Positions 1 to 8,150 of a DNA stretch of 64,000 nucleotides are shown here, one piece after another (the stretch's first letter is position 1; each line of letters starts with the position of its first letter). Below the pieces are notes generated by a model. The model searched no databases. It saw only the letters and a list, made by a program, of their open reading frames with translations, and had not been told where the DNA came from. The translations under genes and the position numbers were made by a program. This DNA is from Haloarcula limicola (lineage in GTDB: Archaea > Halobacteriota > Halobacteria > Halobacteriales > Haloarculaceae): the NCBI RefSeq assembly GCF_010119205.1, contig NZ_WRXM01000002.1, positions 860,982-924,981 on the forward strand, written 5' to 3'.

Positions 1-179
1 TTGGTCCGGTAGTCGTCGGCGAGGTCCGGGTCGAACCGATAGAGGTCCTGCCAGTCGACGTAGAGCGATTTCTGATCGTTCGGATATTTCTGGGCGAGTT
101 CACCGATCTCGTTGCGGTAGTAGTTGCGGTAGAACTCCTCGAAGCGGTCGATGAGTTCGGTGTTCTCGGCGGTCGCCAT
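1..179 (-). CDS. mcm: MCM replicative DNA helicase, N-terminus only (partial)
   Basis: The minus strand from base 179 to the window edge encodes the first 59 residues of a protein starting MATAENTELIDRFEEFYRNY and continuing with RFDPDLADDY. I recognise this as the N-terminal segment of haloarchaeal MCM, the hexameric 3'-5' helicase that unwinds DNA ahead of the replisome. The ATG at 177-179 is the only sensible start. The gene runs off the left edge, so the OB fold, zinc finger and AAA+ domain cannot be seen. The frame is intact over all visible codons. The identification rests on remembered family sequence, not on a search. Confidence 0.85.
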   Translation of the reverse strand, partial: MATAENTELIDRFEEFYRNYYRNEIGELAQKYPNDQKSLYVDWQDLYRFDPDLADDYRT

Positions 180-328
180 TTGAGTGCACAGAGGTAACGC
201 CCACTCGCCTAAGAAGGTTCGCAAAGGATGGTGAAAGTGGTCGACGGCGGGAGCGAACTCGGGGGCGACAGATGGGTCGACCGCGAAACGAGGGGGTGGG
301 GTCGGTCTATTCGAATTCTCGAAGTGAG

Positions 329-1507
329 TTACTCACCGAGGCTGCGAAGCCCCTCGTAACACGCCCCGATGGGGTGATAGCCCGGCTCGACCTCCGGGCC
401 GTCGCCGGTCGGGTACACCTCGTTGTCGGCGTCGACGCGTTCGTACCAGTTGCCCGCCGGCGCGACCATCGTATCGAGGGCATACGTCCAGAAGCGGTCG
501 TACCACTCCCGGTAGCGTTCGTCGCCGGTGCGTTCCGCGAGCGCGGCGGCGGCCCCAATGGCCTCTGCGACTTCCCAACTGTACTTATCGTCGACGACCG
601 GGTCGCCGTCCTCGTCAAGCGAGTAGTAGAAGCCGCCGCGGTCGTCGTCCCAGCCGTCCAGCGCCGTCTCGAACAGCTCGGTCGCTCGCTCGCGCGGCCA
701 CTCGGCGTCGTGGTGGCGGTCGAGGACCGAGAGGAGTTTCGCCCACTCGGCGTGGTGACCGGGCTGGTACCCCCACGGTCGGAACTGGTGGGCCGGCTCG
801 TCGCGGTTGTACGCGAAGTCCTGCGTCCAGTCGGCGTCGTAGTGCTCCCAGACGCGGCCGTCGGTCGCCGCCGCCAGGTCGACGCACAGCGACTCGGCGA
901 TGGTCGCCGCCCGGTCGAGGTAGCGGCCCTCGCCGGTGACCTCGTGGGCGACCAGCGACGCCTCGCAGGCGTGCATGTTGGCGTTCTGCCCGCGGTAGGG
1001 CTCGGCCTCGGTCCAGTCGGCGTCGTAGGCGCTCCGATAGAGACCGTGATCGGGCTCGTAGAACCGGTCGTCGAGGAGCTCCCACACCTCGTCGAGATAC
1101 GTTTCGGCGTTCGGCACGCCCGCCTCGGCCGCGCGAGCGTACGCGAGGACGACGAACGCGTGGCCGTAACAGATTCGCCGCGACTCGGCGGGCGTGGTGC
1201 CCTCCAAGAGCCAGTGATAGCCGCCGCGCTCGGCGTCTCTGAACTCGCCGTGGAGGAACTCGACGCCGCGCTCGGCGGCCTCGAACCACCGCTCGTCGCC
1301 GAACAGCTCGCTCGCCAGCGCGAAGTTTCGCGTGAAACGCGCAGTCGCCACGAGGTGCTTGCTATCGGCGTCGTACACCTCGCCGGTCTCGTAGTCCAGT
1401 TGCGCGACGAAGCCGCCGTGTTCCTCGTCGATGCAGGCGGGGTAGTAGAAGTCGAGGACCGCCCGAATGCGCTCGCGGAGCCAGTCGGCGTCGGCGTAGT
1501 CGGTCAT
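329..1507 (-). CDS. AGE-family (N-acylglucosamine 2-epimerase-like) epimerase/isomerase
   Basis: A 392-residue soluble protein with the usual length and repeated (alpha/alpha)-barrel helices of the N-acylglucosamine 2-epimerase / cellobiose 2-epimerase superfamily. Visible family features are the N-terminal HGGF segment, a RICYGHAFVVLAYA helix near the middle, NANMHACEA, and the HQFRPWGYQPGHHAEWAKLL stretch carrying the conserved histidines used in sugar epimerisation or aldose-ketose isomerisation. The substrate cannot be read from the sequence; a sugar-interconverting role in the cytoplasm is inferred. It stands alone, just downstream of the Mrp operon on the same strand with a 75-base gap, so it may be partly co-transcribed with it. 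Confidence 0.8.
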   Translation of the reverse strand: MTDYADADWLRERIRAVLDFYYPACIDEEHGGFVAQLDYETGEVYDADSKHLVATARFTRNFALASELFGDERWFEAAERGVEFLHGEFRDAERGGYHWLLEGTTPAESRRICYGHAFVVLAYARAAEAGVPNAETYLDEVWELLDDRFYEPDHGLYRSAYDADWTEAEPYRGQNANMHACEASLVAHEVTGEGRYLDRAATIAESLCVDLAAATDGRVWEHYDADWTQDFAYNRDEPAHQFRPWGYQPGHHAEWAKLLSVLDRHHDAEWPRERATELFETALDGWDDDRGGFYYSLDEDGDPVVDDKYSWEVAEAIGAAAALAERTGDERYREWYDRFWTYALDTMVAPAGNWYERVDADNEVYPTGDGPEVEPGYHPIGACYEGLRSLGE

Positions 1508-1582
1508 GGGTCGGCTAATCGCGGGGGGCCGGCAAGAGCGTTGTGCCGGCGGAAGAAGCGAACGCGCCGGGCCGCTCGCCGG

Positions 1583-1924
1583 TCACTCCTCCTCGTCTTC
1601 GGTCGGCCAGGTGACGCTCCCGAGGAAGGGGACGCCGATGCGCTGGGCCGAGCGCGCGATCATGTGCGCGCCGGTCGGCACCGTCAGGAAGAGGAAGACG
1701 ATGCCGATGAGCGACGGCAGGCCGGCTCCGCCCGGCCCGAAGTGGACGAAGCCGGCGAGGAAGACGGAGGCGGTCCCGAGCGTCGTCGGCTTGCTGGTGG
1801 CGTGCATCCGGTTGTAGACGTTCGGGAGGCGGATGAGCCCGACGGTGCCGACCAGCAGGAAGAAACAGCCGACGGCGATCAGCCCAACGACGACCCACTG
1901 CCGGAGGAGCGCGACGGTTACCAC
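1583..1924 (-). CDS. mrpG: Mrp/Mnh cation:proton antiporter subunit G
   Basis: A 113-residue membrane protein with three predicted helices and the MrpG/PhaG signature (LLVGTVGLIRLPNVYNRMHA, then FLFLTVPTGAHMIARSA). It is the last gene of the Mrp operon. The start is a GTG at 1922-1924, chosen because GGAGGTGA lies six bases upstream, an unusually good ribosome binding site for a haloarchaeon. It is separated from mrpF by about 100 bases, the only real gap in the operon, so translation here probably relies on that site and not on coupling. MrpG is a small accessory subunit needed for assembly or activity of the multisubunit antiporter. Confidence 0.93.
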   Translation of the reverse strand: MVTVALLRQWVVVGLIAVGCFFLLVGTVGLIRLPNVYNRMHATSKPTTLGTASVFLAGFVHFGPGGAGLPSLIGIVFLFLTVPTGAHMIARSAQRIGVPFLGSVTWPTEDEEE

Positions 1925-2027
1925 GGGCGCTCACCTCCCGCCGGTGTGGAGTTCGTATCGGAGTTCGCGCGGTCGAGCGGTCGCGAACGCTCGGCGAGCG
2001 GTGCGGTCGAGGGGAGACGTTGCCGTG

Positions 2028-2333
2028 TCATTCTTGCTCCTCCCGTCGCTCGATGATGTCGCCCTCGGTGACGAACTTCGCGACGGTGATGGTCGAGAGG
2101 AACCCGATGATGGCCAGCACGAGGCTGACGGTGACGAACAGGCCGCGGCCGGTCTTCAGTGCGAACAGCACCGCAAGCGCCACGACGTTCGTGCCGATGG
2201 CGTCGAGCGCGACGACGCGGTCGGGGACGGTCGGCCCCTTGACGACCCGGTAGCTACAGAGGATACAGAGGGCGCTGACGAGGACGATGCCGACGTCCGC
2301 CGCCGTCGTCACGACGGTCTCCTCAGCGACCAT
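2028..2333 (-). CDS. mrpF: Mrp/Mnh cation:proton antiporter subunit F
   Basis: A 101-residue, three-helix membrane protein with the MrpF pattern CSYRVVKGPTVPDRVVALDA followed by a hydrophobic segment and a charged tail. The ATG at 2331-2333 overlaps the end of mrpE by 11 bases, which indicates translational coupling. MrpF is a small accessory subunit of the Mrp complex in the cytoplasmic membrane. Length and order in the operon match the family. Confidence 0.93.
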   Translation of the reverse strand: MVAEETVVTTAADVGIVLVSALCILCSYRVVKGPTVPDRVVALDAIGTNVVALAVLFALKTGRGLFVTVSLVLAIIGFLSTITVAKFVTEGDIIERREEQE

Positions 2334-3030
2334 CGCCGGCCCTCCCTTCGTCGCCGTCGTCGACGCCCGACTCCGGAGCCCCCTCGTCTTCGGCCGCCTC
2401 GTCGTCGACGCGTAACTGGTCCCCGCCCAGCAACCCGCCGGGCATCATCGGCGCGCGCTGGGGCTCGGGCGGCCCGTCCTCGGGCGTGTTCTGTATCGGC
2501 GGGGCGGGGTCGTCCGGGGAGCGCTCCTCGTCGAAGATGGCGAGGGCGTATCGCTCCCAGGCCCGTATGGGTTCGACGACCGATTCGAGGTCGCTCCCCT
2601 GAATGGAGTGGACGTACAGCGCGTTCTGTTCGGGGTCGTGATCGAGCGTGACGGTCCCCGGCGTGATGGTGATGCTGTTGGCGATGGTCGTGATGCCCAG
2701 GTCCGTCTCGACGCGGAGCGGGACCAGGATCACCTCCGGCTCCAGCGGCATCCCCGGCAGCAGCACTCGGCGAGCGACGTCGACGTTCGCGACGACGACC
2801 TCGCGGGCGAAGACGGCGAGGAAGCCCGCCACGGCCGGGAGCGTCGAGACCGTCCGACGGAGGTCGAACGTGTCGTCGTACAGCCGTCGGAAGACGAACG
2901 CCACCGGGAAGCCGACGGCGAGGCCGAAGAGGAACTGACCGAGGAACGCCGCCGCGGTGAACTCCGGCCCGCGGACGAACACCCAGAGGACCCCGAAGAC
3001 GACGCCGGCGATCGGCCAGCGACGGGTCAC
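2323..3030 (-). CDS. mrpE: Mrp/Mnh cation:proton antiporter subunit E, with acidic C-terminal tail
   Basis: The frame stays open upstream to 3246, but the true start is the GTG at 3028-3030, which overlaps the TGA of mrpD as GTGA and gives VTRRWPIAGV. The 235-residue product has two or three N-terminal helices, then the soluble MrpE core (PEVILVPLRVETDLGITTIANSITITPGT). It ends in roughly 70 extra residues that are proline- and acid-rich and low in complexity, longer than typical bacterial MrpE; such tails are common in haloarchaeal proteins. MrpE is an accessory subunit of the antiporter. Confidence 0.9.
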   Translation of the reverse strand: MTRRWPIAGVVFGVLWVFVRGPEFTAAAFLGQFLFGLAVGFPVAFVFRRLYDDTFDLRRTVSTLPAVAGFLAVFAREVVVANVDVARRVLLPGMPLEPEVILVPLRVETDLGITTIANSITITPGTVTLDHDPEQNALYVHSIQGSDLESVVEPIRAWERYALAIFDEERSPDDPAPPIQNTPEDGPPEPQRAPMMPGGLLGGDQLRVDDEAAEDEGAPESGVDDGDEGRAGDGR

Positions 3031-4634
3031 TGGCCGCCACCTCCGCGGGGGGCGACGGCGTCGACGTACGCGCTGCGGTCCAGCGCCGCCTCCGCGGCGG
3101 CCTCGGCGAACTCGTAGACCGGGTCGAAGCCCACGCCGACGGCGAGGACGACCAGCGCCAGCGCCGCCAGTATCGAGAGCTGGCCGCGGTCGAGGGTCGC
3201 GGTCGCGACCGCCTCCGTCTGCTCGCCCCAGAAGCCCCTGACCCACGCGCGGGAGGCGTACAGGAGCGTGAACAGCGCGCCCGCGAGCAGCGTGGCGATG
3301 GCGGTAGCGGGGACTAACCCGGGTGCCGCGGCGTAGCGCGCGGCCGCCGTCTCGAAGACGAGGAACTTCCCGAAGAAGCCGGTCAGCGGCGGCACGCCGA
3401 TGATGGAGACGCAGCCGATCAGGAAGACCCCGCCCAGCGCGGGCGAGAACGCGGCCAGCCCGCCGAGTCGAGAGATGTTCGTCGTCCCGGCGGCCCCGCG
3501 GACCGCCGCCGTCGAGAGGAACAGCAGCGACTTCGTCAGCGCGTGGTGGAGCGCGTAGACAAGCGCCGCGGCGAGCGCGAGCCGGCGGAACGAGGCGGAC
3601 TGGGCCGCCGCGGCGAACGACACCGGCAGGACGATGAACCCGACCTGTCCGACGCTGGAGTACGCGAAGACGCCGTCGAGGCGGCTCTGCCCGATCGCGC
3701 CGAAACCGCCGACGACGATGCTCGCCGCCCCCATCGCGAACAGGACCGGGGCGAGGAAGGCCAGCGGCGAGTTCCCGCTGATGGGGCCGAACTCCGTCGG
3801 CAGCGACGCCCCGGCGAAGACGACGAAGTAGAGCCGGACGACGGCGTAGACGCCGACCTTCTTGGTCACGCCGGCCAGCATCGCCGCGATGGGGAGCGGG
3901 GCCGACCGGTAGGCCGCCGGGACCCAGAACTGGAAGGGGACGAGCCCGGCCTTGAGCGCGAACGTCACGAACAGCAGCGCCGAGAGCCCGACCACGGGGG
4001 CCACGTCGACGCCGTAGGCCGCCGGCGCGGCCAGTCGCCGGGACATGTCGGCCATGTTGAGCGTCCCCGTCGTGGCGTAGAGCCCGCCGATGGCGAGCAA
4101 CATCACGGCGCTCCCGATGACGTTCAGGACGAGGTAGCGGAACGCGGCGGCGGTGTGGGGAGCCTCACCGTAGAAGGCGACGAAGACGTAGCTGGCCATC
4201 AGCATCACCTCGAACCAGACGAAGAGGTTGAACAGGTCGCCGGTGAGGAAGGCCCCGGTGACGCCCAGCAGCAGGCAGTGAAAGAGCGGGTGATAGAACA
4301 CCCGCTGGTTCTGCTCGTCGATGAACCGCACCGAGAACGCGACGGCCGAGAGCGTCACGACCGCGGCGATGACGAGCATGAAGACCGCGAGCGCGTCGGC
4401 GACGAGCGTGATGCCGAAGGGGGCCGGCCAGCCGCCGATCTGGTAGACCAGCGGCGTCGGCTCGGCCGGCGACAGCATCACCCGCCACGTCAGGAGGCCG
4501 ACGACGGCGGCGTAGACCGCGCCGCCGAGGACGCTCACCGCTCGCTGTGCCGCCCGCGCGCTCCGCAGTCCCAGCACGGCGAGGATAGTCCCGAGCGCGA
4601 CGAGCATCGGCGCGACGACGATGTGGGGGGGCAC
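3027..4634 (-). CDS. mrpD: Mrp/Mnh cation:proton antiporter subunit D (NuoN/NuoM-like)
   Basis: A 535-residue, polytopic (about 14 helices) member of the proton-conducting antiporter family shared with complex I subunits. It shows GDLFNLFVWFEVMLMASYVFVAFY with the conserved membrane glutamate, KAGLVPFQFWVPAAYRSAPLPIAAMLAG with the conserved lysine, and the later HHALTKSLLFL. MrpD and MrpA are the probable ion-translocating subunits. The start is a GTG at 4632-4634, one base after the stop of mrpC; its own stop overlaps the mrpE start. In this setting it would export sodium in exchange for protons. Confidence 0.95.
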   Translation of the reverse strand: MPPHIVVAPMLVALGTILAVLGLRSARAAQRAVSVLGGAVYAAVVGLLTWRVMLSPAEPTPLVYQIGGWPAPFGITLVADALAVFMLVIAAVVTLSAVAFSVRFIDEQNQRVFYHPLFHCLLLGVTGAFLTGDLFNLFVWFEVMLMASYVFVAFYGEAPHTAAAFRYLVLNVIGSAVMLLAIGGLYATTGTLNMADMSRRLAAPAAYGVDVAPVVGLSALLFVTFALKAGLVPFQFWVPAAYRSAPLPIAAMLAGVTKKVGVYAVVRLYFVVFAGASLPTEFGPISGNSPLAFLAPVLFAMGAASIVVGGFGAIGQSRLDGVFAYSSVGQVGFIVLPVSFAAAAQSASFRRLALAAALVYALHHALTKSLLFLSTAAVRGAAGTTNISRLGGLAAFSPALGGVFLIGCVSIIGVPPLTGFFGKFLVFETAAARYAAAPGLVPATAIATLLAGALFTLLYASRAWVRGFWGEQTEAVATATLDRGQLSILAALALVVLAVGVGFDPVYEFAEAAAEAALDRSAYVDAVAPRGGGGQ

Positions 4635-4635
4635 G

Positions 4636-4977
4636 CTACCGCCACCTCTGGACGTCGACGGTCTCGTTCTCCTCGTAGGCGCGATACGACAGGACCAGCG
4701 CCAGCGCGGTCGTGCCGAGGCTGATGACGATGGCGGTCAACACCAGCGCCTGGACAACCGGGTCAGCGGTTTCGGGGACTTCCCCGCCGTGAGTCGCGAG
4801 TATCGGCACCTGCGTGAAGCTCCCCTCGGCGACGCCGCCCATCGAGATGAGGTAGACGTTCGCCGCCTGCGAGAGGACGGCGACGCCCCAGACGACCCGC
4901 ACGAGGTCCCGGCGGAGCAGGAGGAAGGTCCCCAGCGCGAACAGGCCGCCGACGACGGTAGCGAGCGCGAGGCTCAT
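4636..4977 (-). CDS. mrpC: Mrp/Mnh cation:proton antiporter subunit C (NuoK-like)
   Basis: A 113-residue, three-helix protein of the NuoK/MrpC family: FALGTFLLLRRDLVRVVWG, LSQAANVYLISMG and DPVVQALVLTAIVISLGTTA. The last of these carries the loop and helix typical of the family. The ATG at 4975-4977 overlaps the stop of mrpB as ATGA, so translation is coupled. It forms part of the ion-conducting module with MrpA and MrpD. Length is exactly as expected. Confidence 0.95.
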   Translation of the reverse strand: MSLALATVVGGLFALGTFLLLRRDLVRVVWGVAVLSQAANVYLISMGGVAEGSFTQVPILATHGGEVPETADPVVQALVLTAIVISLGTTALALVLSYRAYEENETVDVQRWR

Positions 4978-5438
4978 TCGGCTCCCACCACCGAGACGAT
5001 GGTCAGCAGGCCGCCGACGACGACGCCGTAGATGCCGAGGTCGAACAGGAGCGCGCTCGCCAGTTCGACCTCGTGATAGATCGGCACGCCGTGGAAGACG
5101 ACGAACGACTGCGAGAGGAACGGCTCGCCGAACAGCAGCCCCGCGACGCCGCTGACCACGGCCAGCCCGAGCCCGAGGGAGAACAGCCGCCGGTAGGCGG
5201 TGACGATGCGGCGCTCGAAGATGCCCCCGCCCGACTCGACCTCCCGGTCGAGGACCTCCATCTCCACGTAGTCCAGTCCGTACGCGACGTAGACGAGGAC
5301 GAGCGCCGCCGTCGTCAGGACGCCGCCGATGAACCCGCCGCCCGGTAGCTTGTGGCCCTGCAGGAGCAGCAGGATCGCGACGACGAGGACGATGGGGACG
5401 ACGACCCTGATGGTCGTCCTGGTGATGGTCGTCGTCAC
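4974..5438 (-). CDS. mrpB: Mrp/Mnh cation:proton antiporter subunit B
   Basis: A 154-residue protein of the MnhB family, with the hallmark LLLLQGHKLPGGGFIGGV near the N-terminus and four predicted membrane helices. The start is a GTG at 5436-5438 that overlaps the mrpA stop codon as GTGA; the mrpC start overlaps its stop. MrpB is a required membrane subunit of the Mrp complex. No anomaly is seen. Confidence 0.94.
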   Translation of the reverse strand: MTTTITRTTIRVVVPIVLVVAILLLLQGHKLPGGGFIGGVLTTAALVLVYVAYGLDYVEMEVLDREVESGGGIFERRIVTAYRRLFSLGLGLAVVSGVAGLLFGEPFLSQSFVVFHGVPIYHEVELASALLFDLGIYGVVVGGLLTIVSVVGAE

Positions 5439-7786
5439 TCCGTCTCACCCCGGTTGCGCATCGTCAGCAGCACCATCACCGCGATGGCGGCGATGGCGAT
5501 GACGAAGCTCTCGCCGAGCGTGTCGAACCCGCGGTAGTCGACGAGCACGACGTTGACGACGTTCGTCCCGCCGGCCCTCGGGACCGCCTGCGAGACGTAG
5601 TACTCGGCGATGGCCGTCGGGGCCTCGTTCGCGCCGCGGCCCGCGACCAGCACCGAGACGAACGCCGCCGCGCCGACCGCGAGCGAGATCGCCCCGTCGG
5701 TGAGGGCGACCCTGGCGTCTACGTCGTGGTAGAACGCCGGCACCCGGTCGAGCACGAGGAGGAATATCAGCAGGACGAGCGTCTCGACGATGAGCTGGGT
5801 CAGCGCCAGGTCCGGCGCGCTGGCGAGGACGTAGAAGATGGCGATCATGAACCCCAGAATCGATAGCGTGAGCACGCCGGCGACGTGCGAGGGGGCCGTC
5901 AGGATCGCGCCACCGGCCACGAGCGCCACCGCGAGGACGAGCGCCACCGCGAGGGGGACGCCGAGTTCCGGGGTCGGCCGGACGGCGACGTCGGCGGCGA
6001 CGAACCCGACGAGCGCGAGCGCGCTGGCCGACCCGAGCGCCCAGAGGACGTAGGTCCGCAGCGCCCCGCCGTGGACGACGGCGTCGAGGCGGATGCTGGT
6101 GGTCGTGGCCCCGTCGACCAGCCGGTCGTACCACCGATTGGGCCACAGCGGCGTCCCGGCGCTGATGACGCGGTCGACGCCCGTTTGGAGGCGGTCGCGG
6201 GCCGGGAACGCGGCGAATCCGAGTGCGAACGTCGTCAGGGACATCGCGACCGGTCCCGAGAGGTGGGTCGGGATGACGGCGTGGATCGCGTGTACCTCGG
6301 TCGCCGTTGCGTCGGCGGCCGCCTGGACGGCGACGTCGACGGCCGCTTGCGGGACGAGTCCGACGACCGCCGCGACCAGCGCCAGCGCTCCGGCCGGTGC
6401 GAGCAGTCCAGTGGAGGGGCGGCCCGCGACTTCCAGCTCCGAGGGCCGATCCCCGAGGAATATCCAGAGGAACCGCAGCGAGTAGACGACGGTGAGCGCG
6501 CTCGCGAGGACGGCGACCGTCGGGTAGACCCACGCGAGCCCGCCGGCCGTGACCGCCGTCTCGTAGGCCGCCTTGAACAGCAGCTCCTTCGAGTAGAAGC
6601 CGTTGAACGGCGGGAGACCGGCCATCGAGAGCGTCCCGACGACCGTTATTGCCGCCGTCACCGGGAGCTCCCGCCAGAGCCCTCCGAGGCGGTTGAGGTT
6701 GCGCGTGCCGGCCTCGTGGACGACGATGCCGGCCACCAGGAACAGCGCCGCCTTGAACAGCCCGTGGTTCAGGAGGTGGAAGCTCCCCGCCTGCGGGCCG
6801 TAGTACGACCCGAAGCCGAAGGCGGCGACCAGCAGGCCGAGGTGACTCGCCGTCGAGTACGCCAGCAGTTCCTTGCTGTCGCTCGCGACCACCGCCAGCG
6901 TCGCGCCGACGAGCATCGTCGCCAGTCCCAGCGTCGCGAACAGCGCCGTCCACTCGGGCCCGAGGAACAGCGGCCGGACGCGGCCGACGAAGTAGACGCC
7001 CACCTTCACCATCGTCGCCGAGTGCAGGAACGCCGACACCGGCGTCGGCGCGACCATCGCGTTGGGCAGCCAGAAGTGAAGCGGCACCTGCGCGGACTTC
7101 GCGCCGGCCGCGATAGCCAGCAAGCCCAACACCGGGAGGAACAGCCCCGACTCGCGCAGCGCCGCCCGGACCGCCTCGCCGTTCGCGAGTATCGCCGCGA
7201 GGTCGAACGTGGTGCCGCCGAGCGGGCCGCCGGCGGCCACCGCGAGCAACAAGAGGCCGGCCAGCAGGCAGAGCCCGCTGCCGACGGTGACGACCATCGC
7301 CATCCGGGCGGCGTAGCGCGAGTCGTCGCTGGTCGTCTCGTGGCCGATGAGCAGGAACGAACAGACGCTCGTCAGCTCCCAACAGAGGAAGAGGACGACC
7401 ATGTCCGCCGCGAACGCGACGCCGAGTATCGACCCCATGAACGCCAGCAACACGCCGTAGTACCGCCCGAGGTTCTCCCCGCCGTGCATGTACGTCGCCG
7501 AGTAGGTGAACACGACGACGCCGACGCCGCTGGCCAGCAGCGCGAACAGCAGCGCCCACCCGTCGACGGCGAAGCGGACCGCGACGCCGAGCGACGGGAT
7601 CCAGGGGACGGCGACGACGCCCTCCGCGCCGAGTTGCGTGCTCACGAGCGCGAACGACGACGCCGCGACGAGCGCGCCGACGTACCCGGTCCGGTCGCCG
7701 AGCGCCCGGTAGAGCGGCGGCGCTGTCAGCGCGGCGAGGAACGGGAGTGCCACGGCAGCGGCTACGACGGAAAAATCGGGGGCCAT
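5435..7786 (-). CDS. mrpA: Mrp/Mnh cation:proton antiporter subunit A (NuoL-like, with C-terminal extension)
   Basis: The largest subunit, 783 residues from the ATG at 7784-7786; an in-frame ATG at 7793-7795 and a GTG at 7814-7816 are alternative starts. The first about 520 residues are the NuoL-like antiporter module (LCWELTSVCSFLLIGHE, AKSAQVPLHFWLPNAMVAPTPVSA, HLLNHGLFKAALFLVAG). The C-terminal part holds the MrpA-specific helices (PDLALTQLIVETLVLLIFLLVL) and an MnhB-like last segment (VNVVLVDYRGFDTLGE). Together with MrpD it is thought to translocate sodium and protons. It is the first gene of the operon A-B-C-D-E-F-G, in which all junctions but F-G overlap or touch. Confidence 0.95.
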   Translation of the reverse strand: MAPDFSVVAAAVALPFLAALTAPPLYRALGDRTGYVGALVAASSFALVSTQLGAEGVVAVPWIPSLGVAVRFAVDGWALLFALLASGVGVVVFTYSATYMHGGENLGRYYGVLLAFMGSILGVAFAADMVVLFLCWELTSVCSFLLIGHETTSDDSRYAARMAMVVTVGSGLCLLAGLLLLAVAAGGPLGGTTFDLAAILANGEAVRAALRESGLFLPVLGLLAIAAGAKSAQVPLHFWLPNAMVAPTPVSAFLHSATMVKVGVYFVGRVRPLFLGPEWTALFATLGLATMLVGATLAVVASDSKELLAYSTASHLGLLVAAFGFGSYYGPQAGSFHLLNHGLFKAALFLVAGIVVHEAGTRNLNRLGGLWRELPVTAAITVVGTLSMAGLPPFNGFYSKELLFKAAYETAVTAGGLAWVYPTVAVLASALTVVYSLRFLWIFLGDRPSELEVAGRPSTGLLAPAGALALVAAVVGLVPQAAVDVAVQAAADATATEVHAIHAVIPTHLSGPVAMSLTTFALGFAAFPARDRLQTGVDRVISAGTPLWPNRWYDRLVDGATTTSIRLDAVVHGGALRTYVLWALGSASALALVGFVAADVAVRPTPELGVPLAVALVLAVALVAGGAILTAPSHVAGVLTLSILGFMIAIFYVLASAPDLALTQLIVETLVLLIFLLVLDRVPAFYHDVDARVALTDGAISLAVGAAAFVSVLVAGRGANEAPTAIAEYYVSQAVPRAGGTNVVNVVLVDYRGFDTLGESFVIAIAAIAVMVLLTMRNRGETE

Positions 7787-7816
7787 CGAGTGCATCCACG
7801 TACTGCCAGCGCACAC

Positions 7817-7936
7817 TTAGTCCCTGTTGCCGGCCACCCCGGAGACTTCGAGCGGCCAGCGTTCCTCGAATCGGTACTCGTCGGCCCAGTTGATGCTGGC
7901 TTGGGACTGCTTCGGCGCTTCGACGCGGAGTTGCAT
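7817..7936 (-). CDS. possible 39-residue ORF just upstream of the mrp operon
   Basis: Minus-strand frame MQLRVEAPKQSQASINWADE continuing to VSGVAGNRD and a TAA at 7817-7819, immediately before the first possible start of mrpA. Codon use looks haloarchaeal (GAC, GAA, GTC, CGC) and the frame stays open for about 25 codons upstream of the ATG. I do not recognise the peptide. It could be a short leader peptide, a microprotein, or the decayed C-terminus of an older gene. No convincing ribosome binding site or TATA box was found at the expected distance, hence the low score. Confidence 0.3.
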   Translation of the reverse strand: MQLRVEAPKQSQASINWADEYRFEERWPLEVSGVAGNRD

Positions 7937-8023
7937 CCGAGAGTCGAATTCGCGTTCGCCGACGACGTGAAGTGATTTCGGCGGCGCGAAAATCGGTCGA
8001 TAAGCGGTAAATCAGCGTAGAAG

Positions 8024-8094
8024 TGGGACCACCCGGATTCGAACCGGGGTCACGAGCACCCAAGGCTCGGAGTATACCACTAACCCATGGTCCC
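8024..8094 (-). tRNA. tRNA-Pro (UGG anticodon)
   Basis: The reverse complement folds into a 71-nt cloverleaf. The acceptor stem is GGGACCA paired with TGGTCCC; the anticodon stem is CGAGC/GCTCG around the loop CTTGGGT, giving anticodon UGG. The T arm is CCCCGGTTCGAATCCGGGT, with the discriminator A at 8024. No CCA is encoded and no intron is seen. It would read the CCA/CCG proline codons. Confidence 0.96.
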
Positions 8095-8150
8095 GCATAT
8101 ACTTCTCTCCGCGTAACCGAGTAAAGCGTTTCGTTGAGGAACGCCCCGTG

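Noticed and set aside
272..2056. 594-codon plus-strand open frame opposite the AGE and mrpG genes
   Set aside because: Mirror frame of GC-biased genes; its protein has no fold-like features, while the minus-strand genes are clear family members.
3031..3246. N-terminal extension of mrpE
   Set aside because: Arginine-rich shadow of mrpD; GTG at 3030 overlaps the mrpD stop exactly as elsewhere in the operon.
5885..7975. 696-codon plus-strand frame opposite mrpA
   Set aside because: Composition almost only R, E, D, Q, G, V and A, typical of an antisense frame of a hydrophobic gene; the mrpA assignment is certain.
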